DNA from: FEN-1297 sp964530445
GTDB lineage: Bacteria; Bacteroidota; Ignavibacteria; Ignavibacteriales; Ignavibacteriaceae
Reading direction: 5' to 3'
Assembly: GCA_964530445.1 (NCBI GenBank)
Contig: CAZHBJ010000022.1
Span: forward strand, 1-33,570
Length of the DNA: 33,570 nucleotides
The notes below the pieces were generated by a model. The model was not told the origin of the DNA, ran no database searches, and worked only from the letters and a program-made list of their open reading frames with translations. Below, piece after piece: positions 16,440 through 25,133 of the stretch (positions within the stretch are counted from its first letter, which is position 1; each line of letters starts with the position of its first letter). Position numbers and translations under genes: made by a program.

Positions 16440-17784
16440 CATTTCTTATTGCTTTTAAAAGCTCTTTAGTTTTTTCTTCCATTAATTTTATATCTGCTTT
16501 GCTTTCAACATTCAACCTTATAATCGGTTCTGTATTGGACATCCTTAAATTAAATCTCCAATTATCATATTCCACACTAACGCCGTCAAGGTGGTCAATC
16601 TTTCCATCCGAATATTTCTTTTCTATTTCGGCAATTTTTTCTGAAGGCTTTTCGACTTTTGAATTTATTTCACCCGAACAAGGATATGCAGCGATCATTT
16701 CCTCAACTAACTTGGAAAGAGGTTTGTTCTCTTCGGAAATTAATTGAAGTATTAATAAAAACGGTATCATTCCGCTGTCCGAATAAGCATTCTCTCTAAA
16801 ATAATGGTGCGCGGACATTTCCCCTCCATATACGGCGTTAACTTCGCGCATTTTTTGTTTAATGAATGCGTGTCCGCTTTTTGAAACTACCGGTTCGCCG
16901 CCTGAATTTTTTACTACTTCAACAGTATTCCATATCAGTCTCGGATCGTGTACAATTTTTTCTCCCGGGTGTTTTTTCAATATAGATTTGGCTAAAAGTC
17001 CGACTATATAATATCCCTCTATAAAATTTCCTTTTTCATCGAAGAAAAAGCATCGGTCGTAATCACCGTCCCACGCAACACCCAAATCGGCTTTATTTGA
17101 AAGTACCGCATCTATAGTTGACTGCCTGTTTTCCGGCAGAAGCGGGTTTGGAACACCGTTGGGAAACTCGGCATCGGGTTCAATAAAAACTTTTATCATT
17201 TCAATCGGCAGATAATGTTCAATTGCATTAAGCGAAAGCCCTGCACATCCGTTTCCGGCGTTAACTACTACTTTTAAGGGATTTATTTTATGAGGATCAT
17301 AAAAGTTTCTTAAATTATTTATAAACCCGCTCATTATATGTTTTCTATAGACATCACCCGGCTCATGCCTTAGAGGTTCAAGATCGTCTTTCAAAACCAT
17401 TTGTTCAACTTCTTTTAATCCTGAATCATAACCAACCGGTACAGAACCTTTTCGAACGAATTTCATTCCGTTATATTCCGGAGGATTATGGCTGGCGGTA
17501 ATCATAATTCCGCCGTCTGCATCTAATTCCGGTGTGGCGTAATAAATCATTTCGGTGCCGCACAATCCAATATCAATCACATCAACTCCGCTGGTGGTCA
17601 ATCCTTTTATTAATGCATTTGAAATTGATTCCGAAGATTTTCTTATGTCATGTCCGATAACAATTTTTTCAGCATTTATAAATCTGGCAAAAGCAATACC
17701 AATTTTATAAGCCAAATCAGAGTTTAGCTCGGTAGGTATTTTGCCTCTAATATCATAGGCTTTAAAACAACTGATTCTATCCAT
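16435..17784 (-). CDS. Phosphomannomutase/phosphoglucomutase
   Basis: An alpha-D-phosphohexomutase, it moves phosphate between C6 and C1 of mannose or glucose phosphate to feed nucleotide-sugar and polysaccharide synthesis. Catalytic phosphoserine Ser98 lies in TASHNPPEYNGMK. The Mg site is DGDYDR (Asp239, Asp241, Asp243). The sugar loop GGEMSAHHYF (320-329) with Glu and Ser is typical of bifunctional PMM/PGM (AlgC/ManB) enzymes. RMSNTEPIIRL near the C-terminus binds the second phosphate. I chose the ATG at 17784 (449 residues) with GGAGCGG 6 bp before it; an upstream in-frame TTG at 17799 overlaps that site. Confidence 0.93.
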   Translation of the reverse strand: MDRISCFKAYDIRGKIPTELNSDLAYKIGIAFARFINAEKIVIGHDIRKSSESISNALIKGLTTSGVDVIDIGLCGTEMIYYATPELDADGGIMITASHNPPEYNGMKFVRKGSVPVGYDSGLKEVEQMVLKDDLEPLRHEPGDVYRKHIMSGFINNLRNFYDPHKINPLKVVVNAGNGCAGLSLNAIEHYLPIEMIKVFIEPDAEFPNGVPNPLLPENRQSTIDAVLSNKADLGVAWDGDYDRCFFFDEKGNFIEGYYIVGLLAKSILKKHPGEKIVHDPRLIWNTVEVVKNSGGEPVVSKSGHAFIKQKMREVNAVYGGEMSAHHYFRENAYSDSGMIPFLLILQLISEENKPLSKLVEEMIAAYPCSGEINSKVEKPSEKIAEIEKKYSDGKIDHLDGVSVEYDNWRFNLRMSNTEPIIRLNVESKADIKLMEEKTKELLKAIRNE

Positions 17785-18005
17785 TTTATTCCGCTCCAAT
17801 CATTTTAGATGAAAACAAATTGAAAAATTTGTCGTAGAATTAATAATGAATTACATTGAGATAACGCAGGTTTTATTTTTGAACAATTAAAAATATAAAA
17901 ATTATTCAATGATTCAATTAAGAAAAATAAAAAGGGGAATATTTTTCAATGGACTTTTTAACCAGAACTATTTACTTTTTGGCATTAAAAAATTTTAGGG
18001 AGTAG

Positions 18006-18317
18006 ATTATCGTTACTAAAGATACTGTTAAGTGGCACTTCGCTAGATGCAACAATTCTAAATGCAATGCTATTTTCCTCGTAAATCCTGAAGAAAAGCC
18101 CGGGGAATTGGGATTCATTTGTCCGGATTGCAGCAAAAAGACAACAACTTCACACATTGTACAATGTTCAAGTTGTAAAACAATCTTAAACTTTGTACGG
18201 GCTACCCCGAATGAAGAAAAGGTGGTTTTCAGTGTTCCTAAATGTTCTCATTGTGTAGGAACTATTGAAGATGAATGGGAAATTGAGCCGTTGTATCAAC
18301 CGGATTCTTATATTTAG
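18006..18317 (+). CDS. Small multi-zinc-ribbon protein without a normal start codon
   Basis: The open frame encodes about 100 residues with four Cys pairs: RCNNSKC, CPDC, CSSC and CSHC. That pattern suggests two zinc sites. It ends EPLYQPDSYI. Starting at the only in-frame TTG (18108) would lose the first Cys pair, so translation likely begins earlier. Between the in-frame TAG at 18003-18005 and that point there is no ATG, GTG or TTG; only ATT (18006) and ATC (18009) are available, just after AGGGAG at 17997-18002. An ATG in the same frame at 17949, with AAAGGGGA upstream, runs 18 codons into the TAG. Options are a rare ATT/ATC start, a leader peptide, or a base error. I do not recognise the family by name. 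Confidence 0.6.
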   Translation: MIVTKDTVKWHFARCNNSKCNAIFLVNPEEKPGELGFICPDCSKKTTTSHIVQCSSCKTILNFVRATPNEEKVVFSVPKCSHCVGTIEDEWEIEPLYQPDSYI

Positions 18318-18811
18318 CTTCCCGTTTTCAATATAGCTGATTGCAAGCGATTATTTATTGACTTATTTATTCCGGGTTAAGTTTTATAGTTATTATCTCT
18401 TTTAAAATTTATAAATAATAACTAAAAGGTATTTTATACCCGGTTTTATATATCCCATCCTTTTAAATCATTTTAGCTTTTTTATATTTTATTTCCAGTG
18501 AATTTATTAAGATTGTTTTATATATAAATGATAAACGGTAAAATAAATTGATGTATGATTGTCTATACAATGAAGAAAAAGTTAATTTTTTATCTTTGAA
18601 TTATAAATTTTGTAAATTAATATATCTTTTTTGAATCCGGCTTCTAAAATTGAAACCAATTATTAATAGTTCCATAAGCTTAGTCATCAAACTTTTCACA
18701 AGAAATCTTAATAAAATAATTTCTCCCTTTAATATTTATATAATTAAAAAGCAGCGAATAATTTTGTTAGATAGTTATGTTTAATATGTACAACAATAAA
18801 CAGGATCAACA
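18318..18811. other. 494-bp A/T-rich gap with one nested inverted repeat
   Basis: No gene was seen. The only structure is at 18372-18443: CCGGGT (18372-18377) with ACCCGG (18438-18443), enclosing AGTTATTAT (18388-18396) with ATAATAACT (18415-18423). This starts 55 bp after the zinc-ribbon stop and might be a terminator-like or RNA element, although no T run follows. The remainder up to the S46 gene should hold its promoter. Confidence 0.45.
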
Positions 18812-21019
18812 ATGAAACACATCATTGAAAGAGCCGGTATTAAATTAGTCACCATAATTTCCCTAATTGTAATAGCCGGATGTGCATCAACTTCAAAAGT
18901 ACAGCAAAATTCTACCGATAAGCTGGGAAACAATACCTGGCTGAATTTGGATACTGTGAAGGCAGGTAAATTTGATACCGGAAAAATGTGGACCTTCGAT
19001 TATCCGCCTTTAAATTATTTTCAGAAAGAATATAATTTTAGACCGACTGAAAAGTGGTTAAATAAAGTCCGCATGTCTGCACTGCGTTTTGCCAATTATT
19101 GCTCTGCCTCATTTGTTTCGGCAGACGGATTGGTTATGACAAATCACCATTGCGGAAGAGAATCAGTTTCAAAAGTTACAAAGCCCGGAGAAGATCTTTT
19201 TGACAACGGTTTTTATGCAAAAACATTAGCCGATGAAAGACCCGTACCTGGTTTGTATGTTGATCAATTGGTCTTAATTAAAGATGTAACCAAACAAATT
19301 CAAGATGCTATTGATAAAGGTAAAACGCCGGAAGAAAAAGTAGCAAATCGTAAAAAAGAAATGGATGAACTTGAAAAGCAGGAGAAAAAAGAAACAGGTT
19401 TGAGAATTCAAATTGTTACTTTATATAACGGCGGTAAATATTCCCTTTACGGATATAAAAGATATACGGATGTAAGGTTAGTATTTTCTCCAGAAGCTTC
19501 TTTAGGTTATTTCGGGGGAGATTATGATAATTTTACTTATCCTCGTTACGACCTTGACTGCAATTTCTTTAGAGTTTATGAAAACGGTAAACCGCTGCAA
19601 ACAAAAAATTATTTTCATTGGAGCCCTAACGGTGCCGAACCCGGAGAGCCTGTTTTCGTAGTCGGAAATCCTGGCCATACGGACCGTCTGAAGACCGTTT
19701 CTCAGCTGGAATATTTAAGGGATATTCGTTATCCGCGCACATTAAACTTATTACATGAATTAGTTAAAATTTACACAAACGAGATTGCTAATCATCCGGA
19801 AAGAAAAGCTGAATTGCAAAACAGGCTTTTTGGTTTATCGAATTCCTTAAAAGCTTATACCGGCATGTTGAAAGGATTAAGAGATCCTATCTTAATGCAG
19901 AAAAAGATAGACTTCGAAAAGAAGTTTCAGGAAGCAGTTCATTCGAATCCGGAATTAAATTCCAAGTATGGAGACATCTGGAATGAAATTGCCGGCATCG
20001 AAGATCAAATACGTGGAATAAGCGGTGAATATTTTGCACTTCAAATTAATCCTTACTTAAGCTCTCAATATTTTATGGAAGCACAGGACGTAATTGATCT
20101 AGCGGATCAATTAAAATTACCCGAAAGCCAAAGAGACTTATCCTATAAAGGAGCGGAACTTGATTCCACAATTAATAATTTAATACCGGATAATCTTAAT
20201 TCGAATTTGAATAAAGAATTATTAAAAGATGAGGTGAGCAGGTTTTATAAATATCTTAATGATAAAAGCTTAGTTGAAAAAATTACCGGAAACAATACAG
20301 GTGAAGATGCAGTTAATTATATGTTAAATAATACTGTATTAAATAATCTTGATAAGCTCAGAGCATTAATTAAACAGGGACCGGATGCAATATTAAATTC
20401 CAATGATCCTTTTATATATTTCCTAGTTCAAACAAAAGGCAAGAAAAGCCAGCTTCAAAATAAAATCAGAGTAATTACATCACAGGAACAAACATATTCC
20501 CAGGAACTCGGTAAAGCTTTGTTTGATGTATACGGAACTTCGATTCCACCTGATGCAACCTTTACATTAAGAATTTCCGATGGTGTTGTTAAAGGCTTCC
20601 CTTATAACGGAACTATTGCACCTCCGTTTACTACATTTTACGGTTTATACGACCGTTATTATTCATTCGGGAAAAAATACCCGTGGAATCTTCCTAAAAG
20701 ATGGCAGAATCCGCCTTCGGATTTCAGTTTGGAAACCCCGATGGATTTTGTTTCCACAAACGATATAATCGGAGGAAATTCAGGCAGTCCGGTTATAAAT
20801 GAAAAAGCGCAGATAGTCGGTCTTGCTTTCGATGGAAATATTCAGAGTCTACCGGGTAATTTTATATTTACAACATCCGAAAACAGATGCGTAGCTGTTC
20901 ATTCTGCAGGAATGTTGGAAGCTATAAAAGATATGTACAAAGCTACCAGGCTAAGTGACGAGTTGAAGGATGGGAAAATTGTTAAGGAAGATACTACTGC
21001 AGCAAGCAGCAATAAATAA
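18812..21019 (+). CDS. S46 family dipeptidyl peptidase, DPP7-like lipoprotein
   Basis: S46 enzymes remove dipeptides from oligopeptide N-termini in the periplasm or at the cell surface. Residues 1-24 are a lipoprotein signal with lipobox IAGC (Cys24). Chymotrypsin-like triad motifs are visible: TNHHCG (His 112-113), GGDYDNFTYPR (Asp 237-239) and GGNSGSPV (Ser657). The intervening helical insert (~310-560) is the S46-specific lid. Position Ser+18, which sets S1 specificity, is Gly675 (LAFDGN), as in DPP7, which prefers hydrophobic residues; DPP11 has Arg there and cuts after Asp/Glu. The 735-residue length is normal. A terminator follows. Lipid anchoring is less usual than a plain signal peptide. 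Confidence 0.94.
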   Translation: MKHIIERAGIKLVTIISLIVIAGCASTSKVQQNSTDKLGNNTWLNLDTVKAGKFDTGKMWTFDYPPLNYFQKEYNFRPTEKWLNKVRMSALRFANYCSASFVSADGLVMTNHHCGRESVSKVTKPGEDLFDNGFYAKTLADERPVPGLYVDQLVLIKDVTKQIQDAIDKGKTPEEKVANRKKEMDELEKQEKKETGLRIQIVTLYNGGKYSLYGYKRYTDVRLVFSPEASLGYFGGDYDNFTYPRYDLDCNFFRVYENGKPLQTKNYFHWSPNGAEPGEPVFVVGNPGHTDRLKTVSQLEYLRDIRYPRTLNLLHELVKIYTNEIANHPERKAELQNRLFGLSNSLKAYTGMLKGLRDPILMQKKIDFEKKFQEAVHSNPELNSKYGDIWNEIAGIEDQIRGISGEYFALQINPYLSSQYFMEAQDVIDLADQLKLPESQRDLSYKGAELDSTINNLIPDNLNSNLNKELLKDEVSRFYKYLNDKSLVEKITGNNTGEDAVNYMLNNTVLNNLDKLRALIKQGPDAILNSNDPFIYFLVQTKGKKSQLQNKIRVITSQEQTYSQELGKALFDVYGTSIPPDATFTLRISDGVVKGFPYNGTIAPPFTTFYGLYDRYYSFGKKYPWNLPKRWQNPPSDFSLETPMDFVSTNDIIGGNSGSPVINEKAQIVGLAFDGNIQSLPGNFIFTTSENRCVAVHSAGMLEAIKDMYKATRLSDELKDGKIVKEDTTAASSNK

Positions 21020-21031
21020 ACGTTAAAATTT

Positions 21032-21060
21032 AAAAAGCCGTCTTAAAAAGGCGGCTTTTT
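21032..21060. terminator. Bidirectional terminator after the S46 peptidase gene
   Basis: AAAAAGCCG (21032-21040) pairs with CGGCTTTTT (21052-21060), with further T-G and C-G pairing toward an A/T loop. The T run at 3' and A run at 5' make it work on both strands, between the peptidase gene and the convergent gene at 21084. Confidence 0.88.
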
Positions 21061-21083
21061 ATTTATGCGTACTGATAAATTTA

Positions 21084-21641
21084 TTATAAAGTATATTCCA
21101 GATTAAAATACAAGGAAAAGTTCCTTATATTCGTATTTGTAAAAGTTAAACCGTATTCCGCGCCGACACCTACTTTAAATCCTTTGTTTTCATAATCAGT
21201 TAAGTCAAAACCGGTAACCAGAGAAAATCCAACACCTAAATCCCACTCATTTACATTATCAAATGTATGGTCATTTAAAATTAGCGGACCAAGTGCCTCC
21301 TCAATATAAATATTGTTTGAAAGCATTTGGGAAGTAACGCCTTTAAGAGAAAATCCCTTTACAAATGGAAAATACCTTCCGCTTGTTTTAGGCAATAAGA
21401 TATTTATGTCGGTATCATAAATGAAGCTTAACCGCATAAGTATATTCCCCTTAAATCCCGGGTTTGCCTCAATAAAAAATGAAGAAGTAAATGCTCCCTG
21501 CGAAGGTAAATTTCCGCTAATAGTTCCGCCGCCAAGATTTATTCCTGCGCCGAACCTACTTTGTGCGGTAGAAACGGAAGTCAGTACTATAAAAAAGATT
21601 ACAATAAAATAATAGAATACATGTTTGCAAAATTTATTCAT
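21084..21641 (-). CDS. Exported outer-membrane beta-barrel-like protein
   Basis: This 185-residue protein was not assigned to a named family. Residues 1-27 are a signal peptide ending VSTAQS. The mature part alternates strands and turns (FGAGINLGGGTISGN, GNILMRLSFIYDTDI, VGVGAEYGLTF) and ends in SLYFNLEYTL, a pattern of aromatic/hydrophobic alternation seen in PorT- or OmpW-like small barrels. It may sit in the outer membrane; no catalytic motif is visible. It is transcribed alone and converges on the S46 gene. It is not evidently similar to the protein at 6641 beyond general composition. Confidence 0.7.
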   Translation of the reverse strand: MNKFCKHVFYYFIVIFFIVLTSVSTAQSRFGAGINLGGGTISGNLPSQGAFTSSFFIEANPGFKGNILMRLSFIYDTDINILLPKTSGRYFPFVKGFSLKGVTSQMLSNNIYIEEALGPLILNDHTFDNVNEWDLGVGFSLVTGFDLTDYENKGFKVGVGAEYGLTFTNTNIRNFSLYFNLEYTL

Positions 21642-21915
21642 TTATTTTCTTTTTCTAAACTGTAAATAATTATTTCACACTAATTACTTCTGAATTCAGA
21701 TGATAAATAAAAATAATATCAGTTATATCAAAATACAAAGCTCAGCATAATATAAGTAATTCTAATTACAATGTGAACGAAAAACAGAAAACAAGTAAGC
21801 AAAAGAATTTTAATTGACTAATGTTACACAAATCGGCCGAGCAAGTCCTAAAACAATTTGAATAATTTATTATTTTAGCATAACAAAATTTCAGTTTATA
21901 AACAGGAAGATAAAA

Positions 21916-22257
21916 ATGTCAAAAACTTCTGAAATTAAATTTACCATTCAATTGGATGATAAAAATTTACCGAAAAAAATCGAATGGGAAGCTAACGATG
22001 CCGGCTTTGAAGGTAAAAAGCAATGCAGCTCAATGTTAATTTCTCTTTGGGATACGGAAGAAAAAGTAACTATGGGAATCGATCTTTGGTCGAAAGATAT
22101 GCTGATTGATGATATGAACGTACATTTTTATCAGATCTTTACCAAGCTGGCCGATACATACAGACGTGCGACAAATAATAATGATGTATCGAAAATGATT
22201 GAGGACTTTAGTAAAGAGTTTGCAAAAAAGATAGAATTGATAAAAGAAGTAAGATAA
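21916..22257 (+). CDS. gldC: Gliding-motility-associated protein GldC
   Basis: The 113-residue soluble protein matches GldC along its length: SEIKFTIQLDDKNLPKKIEW near the start, then SLWDTEEKVTMGIDLWSKDM and a C-terminal helix with LADTYRRATNN. GldC was found in the gliding/T9SS gene set of Flavobacterium, where it is accessory rather than essential. It is also widespread in non-gliding Bacteroidota and Ignavibacteria, so it does not by itself predict motility. No gldB or other gld gene is in the window. ACAGGAAGATAAAA precedes the ATG. It converges on cydB with 26 bp between and no clear terminator. Confidence 0.9.
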   Translation: MSKTSEIKFTIQLDDKNLPKKIEWEANDAGFEGKKQCSSMLISLWDTEEKVTMGIDLWSKDMLIDDMNVHFYQIFTKLADTYRRATNNNDVSKMIEDFSKEFAKKIELIKEVR

Positions 22258-22283
22258 ATAATACTTATTGCCGTATATAACTT

Positions 22284-23297
22284 TTAAGTAGTTCCTTTTT
22301 TCTCCGTTTTAAATATTTTTAATAAATAAAACAAGGCGGGAAAAATTATTAACGAACCCACAATTAAAGCCCAGCCTAAATAACTAAGTGTGGTCTGCGG
22401 TGCTGCCGAATTAAAAAAGGTCATTGTACTGCCGTTTTTTAATCTAACAAGGACGGGGAAATAAACGACATAAAAAGCTCCGAGTATAAAAAAGAGCTGA
22501 GCACCTACTAAAAATCTTGAGCGCCATTTTAATCCTTTCTCCAATGTTTTCCACAATACGGGAATGCATCCTGTAGCAATAAGCATGAATCCGATGCTTA
22601 AATAATTACTGAAGAAGTTTTCGAAAAAATGCACCTTTTCAATTAAAGATGAAATAAATACAAGTAATCCGCTGGCTACCGCAGCTATTATTGATCTTTT
22701 GGACTTGAGAATAAAATTCTCCAAAATATTTTTATCGGAAATTTCGCTTGTTAAGAAAACCGAAGCGATAAAAGAAAAAAGAGAAGCAATAAAAATTCCG
22801 ATAGAAACTGAAAATAAATTTAACCAGGGATAAATGTATCCGTCATAAAATGAGGAAGGATTGGTTGTAATTTTGCCGGAGATAATGCTTCCTACTACAA
22901 GGCCGAAGAAGAATGGTACAATTAAGCTGGAGTATTCAAAAACCTTTGAATACATTTCCTGCGAAGAATCTTTAATTGCGTCGTAGTGCCTAAATGTAAA
23001 AGCCGTACCCCGCAGTATAATTCCGATTAACATAAATATTAAAGGGATAGAAAGTGAAACGAGCAATTGAGTATAAACAATCGGGAATGCATTAAACAAA
23101 ACAACAACGGCAATTATCAGCCACATATGATTAGCTTCCCAGATGGGCGCCATTGCTTCGGAAACTAAATTTCTTGTTCTATTTTTATATTGTCTTTTCT
23201 CGCTTAATTCAATAATACCTGCGCCGAAATCTGCCCCGCCAAGAAGGCAGTAAATGTAGATTGAAACAAGGAAGAAAAAAATAACTACGTAAAGCAT
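22284..23297 (-). CDS. cydB: Cytochrome bd quinol oxidase subunit II
   Basis: This is subunit II of the bd-type terminal oxidase, an integral membrane protein of 337 residues. The first helix with CLLGGADFGAGIIEL and the following EAMAPIWEANHMWLI are the family's signature blocks. RGTAFTFRHY and the later paired helices complete about eight membrane segments. A short charged tail (KTEKKGTT) ends it. It follows cydA on the same strand with 62 bp between the genes. Together they oxidise quinol and reduce oxygen with high affinity, supporting microaerobic growth or oxygen protection. Confidence 0.95.
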   Translation of the reverse strand: MLYVVIFFFLVSIYIYCLLGGADFGAGIIELSEKRQYKNRTRNLVSEAMAPIWEANHMWLIIAVVVLFNAFPIVYTQLLVSLSIPLIFMLIGIILRGTAFTFRHYDAIKDSSQEMYSKVFEYSSLIVPFFFGLVVGSIISGKITTNPSSFYDGYIYPWLNLFSVSIGIFIASLFSFIASVFLTSEISDKNILENFILKSKRSIIAAVASGLLVFISSLIEKVHFFENFFSNYLSIGFMLIATGCIPVLWKTLEKGLKWRSRFLVGAQLFFILGAFYVVYFPVLVRLKNGSTMTFFNSAAPQTTLSYLGWALIVGSLIIFPALFYLLKIFKTEKKGTT

Positions 23298-23359
23298 GTA
23301 AATTCCGTCAAGTTGATATTTTTATCTAAAAAAACATATTAAAAATATTTAACTAAAAA

Positions 23360-24852
23360 TTAAGAACTTTTTGAATAATTAAACTTATCTAAAACTTTTA
23401 TCTGCCTGCTCATTAACCAAACAGCCATGATTGATAAAAGAAAATAGACAATCACAAAAAGAATTAAGTGAACTACTTGATAGGGAACCGGCGTTACCGC
23501 ACCCGAAGTTTTCATTATGTTATAAATAATCCATGGCTGTCTGCCTACTTCGGTAACAATCCAGCCGGCTTCAACAGCAATAAAACCAAGAGGCGTACAA
23601 ATTCCGGCCAATTTAAGAAACCAGTTCGATGTAAGTTTATCTTTCCATTTAATATATAAAAGCCAGAATAAGGCGCCTACAAAAGCAAGTAAAAATCCTA
23701 TCCCAACCATTATTTGAAATCCGAAATGGACGGGTAAAATCGGAGGCCAGTCGCTTTTAGGATATTCATCAAGTCCTTTTACTACGGCATTAAAATTTCC
23801 GTAAGCTAAAAAGCTTAATAACTTCGGAATTTTTATCCCTAAATTAGTCGTTTCAGTTTTTACATCAGGAATTCCGCCGATTGTAAGTCCGGCTCCTTTT
23901 TCCGTTTTAAAATGACCTTCCATAGCCGCTAGCTTAATCGGTTNNNNNNNNNNNNNNNNNNNNNNNNNNNNNNNNNNNNNNNNNNNNNNNNNNNNNNNNN
24001 NNNNNNNNNNNNNNNNNNNNNNNNNNNNNNNNNNNNNNNNNNNCCGGCTCCTTTTTCCGTTTTAAAATGACCTTCCATAGCCGCTAGCTTAATCGGTTGA
24101 CGTTTTGCAACATCCTTAGCACTATGATCGCCGCTGAGAGGCTGCAATATTGCAAAAACACTTCCAAAGCTTAACGCAATAATTAAAGCTTTTTTATGAA
24201 GAGGATTATTCTTTTTTCTTAAAAGTAAAATTGCATGAATTCCGGCTACACCAAATGATGTAGCTACAAAAGCCGCAATTATCATATGAGATGATTGACT
24301 AAACCAGGCAGGATTAAACATCGCAGCAACAGGATTAATATTTATCGCTTTACCGTTTACCCAATCGAACCCTGCGGGTGCATTCATCCATGCATTAGCG
24401 CATACAACAAATATTCCGGAAAGTACGCCTGAAATTCCTACAAGTAATCCAGATATCCAATGAACATAAGGATTTAATCTATTCCAGCCGTATAAAAATA
24501 AACCGATACAAATAGCTTCTACAAAAAATGCCGTACCTTCCCAGCTGAACGGCATTCCTATAATTGCGCCTGCATATTTCATAAAACCCGGCCATAATAA
24601 ACCTAGTTCAAATGAAAGTACTGTACCGGAAACAGCCCCGATTGCAAAAAATATTGCAACACCTTTAGACCAGGCTTTTGTTAATTGAAGATAAGTTTCA
24701 TCCTTTCGTTTTATCCATAACCAATTGGAAATCACCATTAAAAACGGCATAGTCATTCCAATGCATGCAAATATTATGTGGAAAGCCAATGAGATTGCCA
24801 TTGTGGAACGTGCAGCAAATAGATTATCCAAATATATCTCCAAGTAATTCAA
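23360..24852 (-). CDS. cydA: Cytochrome bd quinol oxidase subunit I, broken by an assembly gap
   Basis: Subunit I carries hemes b558, b595 and d. The N-terminal part shows SLAFHIIFACIGMTMPF with the heme-ligand His region and FFVEAICIGLFLYGWNR. The C-terminal part shows GRQPWIIYNIMKTSGAVT. The frame is broken at 23944-24043 by 100 N. The 55 bp on either side of the N run are identical, so deleting 155 bp (N plus one copy) restores a single 1338-bp frame of 445 residues, reading ...AAMEGHFKTEKGAGLTIGG... across the join. At that length it belongs to the short-Q-loop type. A Crp/Fnr-like site lies 116 bp upstream. The gene is almost certainly intact in the organism. Confidence 0.93.
23889..23943. 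repeat. Left copy of 55-bp duplication flanking the gap (artefact)
   Basis: The 55 bases beginning CCGGCTCCTTTTTCCG and ending AATCGGTT are identical to those at 24044-24098. Both copies abut the N run, as expected when two overlapping contigs are joined without merging. It is not a biological repeat. Confidence 0.93.
23944..24043. other. Scaffold gap, exactly 100 N
   Basis: The run is exactly 100 undetermined bases inside cydA. The round number points to a placeholder of fixed size rather than an estimated distance. The true gap length appears to be minus 55 bp, an overlap. Confidence 0.97.
24044..24098. repeat. Right copy of 55-bp duplication flanking the gap (artefact)
   Basis: It is identical to 23889-23943. 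An overlap of 55 is the sort expected from a de Bruijn graph assembler run with k = 55, which is my inference from the length. Confidence 0.93.
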
Positions 24853-24967
24853 ATTTTATAATATAAAATTAAAAAATTATTAGCTTATCTTCTCGTTATA
24901 ATTGAATGTGTGAAAAAGAACAACGGAATTACAGCTGCCCAAATAAATTTTAATAAAAAAGGTAAGG

Positions 24968-24981
24968 TTGAAATAAATCAA
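24968..24981. promoter_or_regulatory. Crp/Fnr-family-like operator upstream of cydAB
   Basis: TTGAAATAAATCAA fits the Crp/Fnr half-site pattern TTGA-N6-TCAA exactly. It is centred about 122 bp before the cydA start, in the only long gap upstream of the operon. Oxygen-responsive Fnr-type control of bd oxidases is well known. The match is short and the region is A/T-rich, so chance is possible. Confidence 0.45.
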
Positions 24982-25133
24982 TGAAGAGCGGTATTACTAA
25001 CTCAAAACCTAACCTCTCTATATATTCAACACTATAAAAATAATGCTGCCTGAGTATCATTTAATAATTTTTTATTATCGAAATAACTCGGAAAATTGAT
25101 TATGAGTATATGAATAATCCCGATTTATAATTA

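Noticed and set aside
17972..18157. 61-residue open frame on the minus strand overlapping the zinc-ribbon gene
   Set aside because: It is antisense to the Cys-pair coding frame, has no ribosome binding site or recognisable motif, and is explained as the complement of the real gene.
21916..22257. Evidence that the organism glides or has a type IX secretion system
   Set aside because: GldC alone occurs in many non-gliding relatives and no other gld, spr or por gene is present in the window.
23360..23923. A separate 187-residue membrane protein or a cydA pseudogene fragment
   Set aside because: Collapsing the duplicated 55 bp and the N run joins it in frame to the N-terminal part, giving a normal CydA.
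23889..24098. A true direct repeat or insertion target duplication
   Set aside because: The copies sit exactly at both edges of a 100-N placeholder, which points to an unmerged contig overlap.
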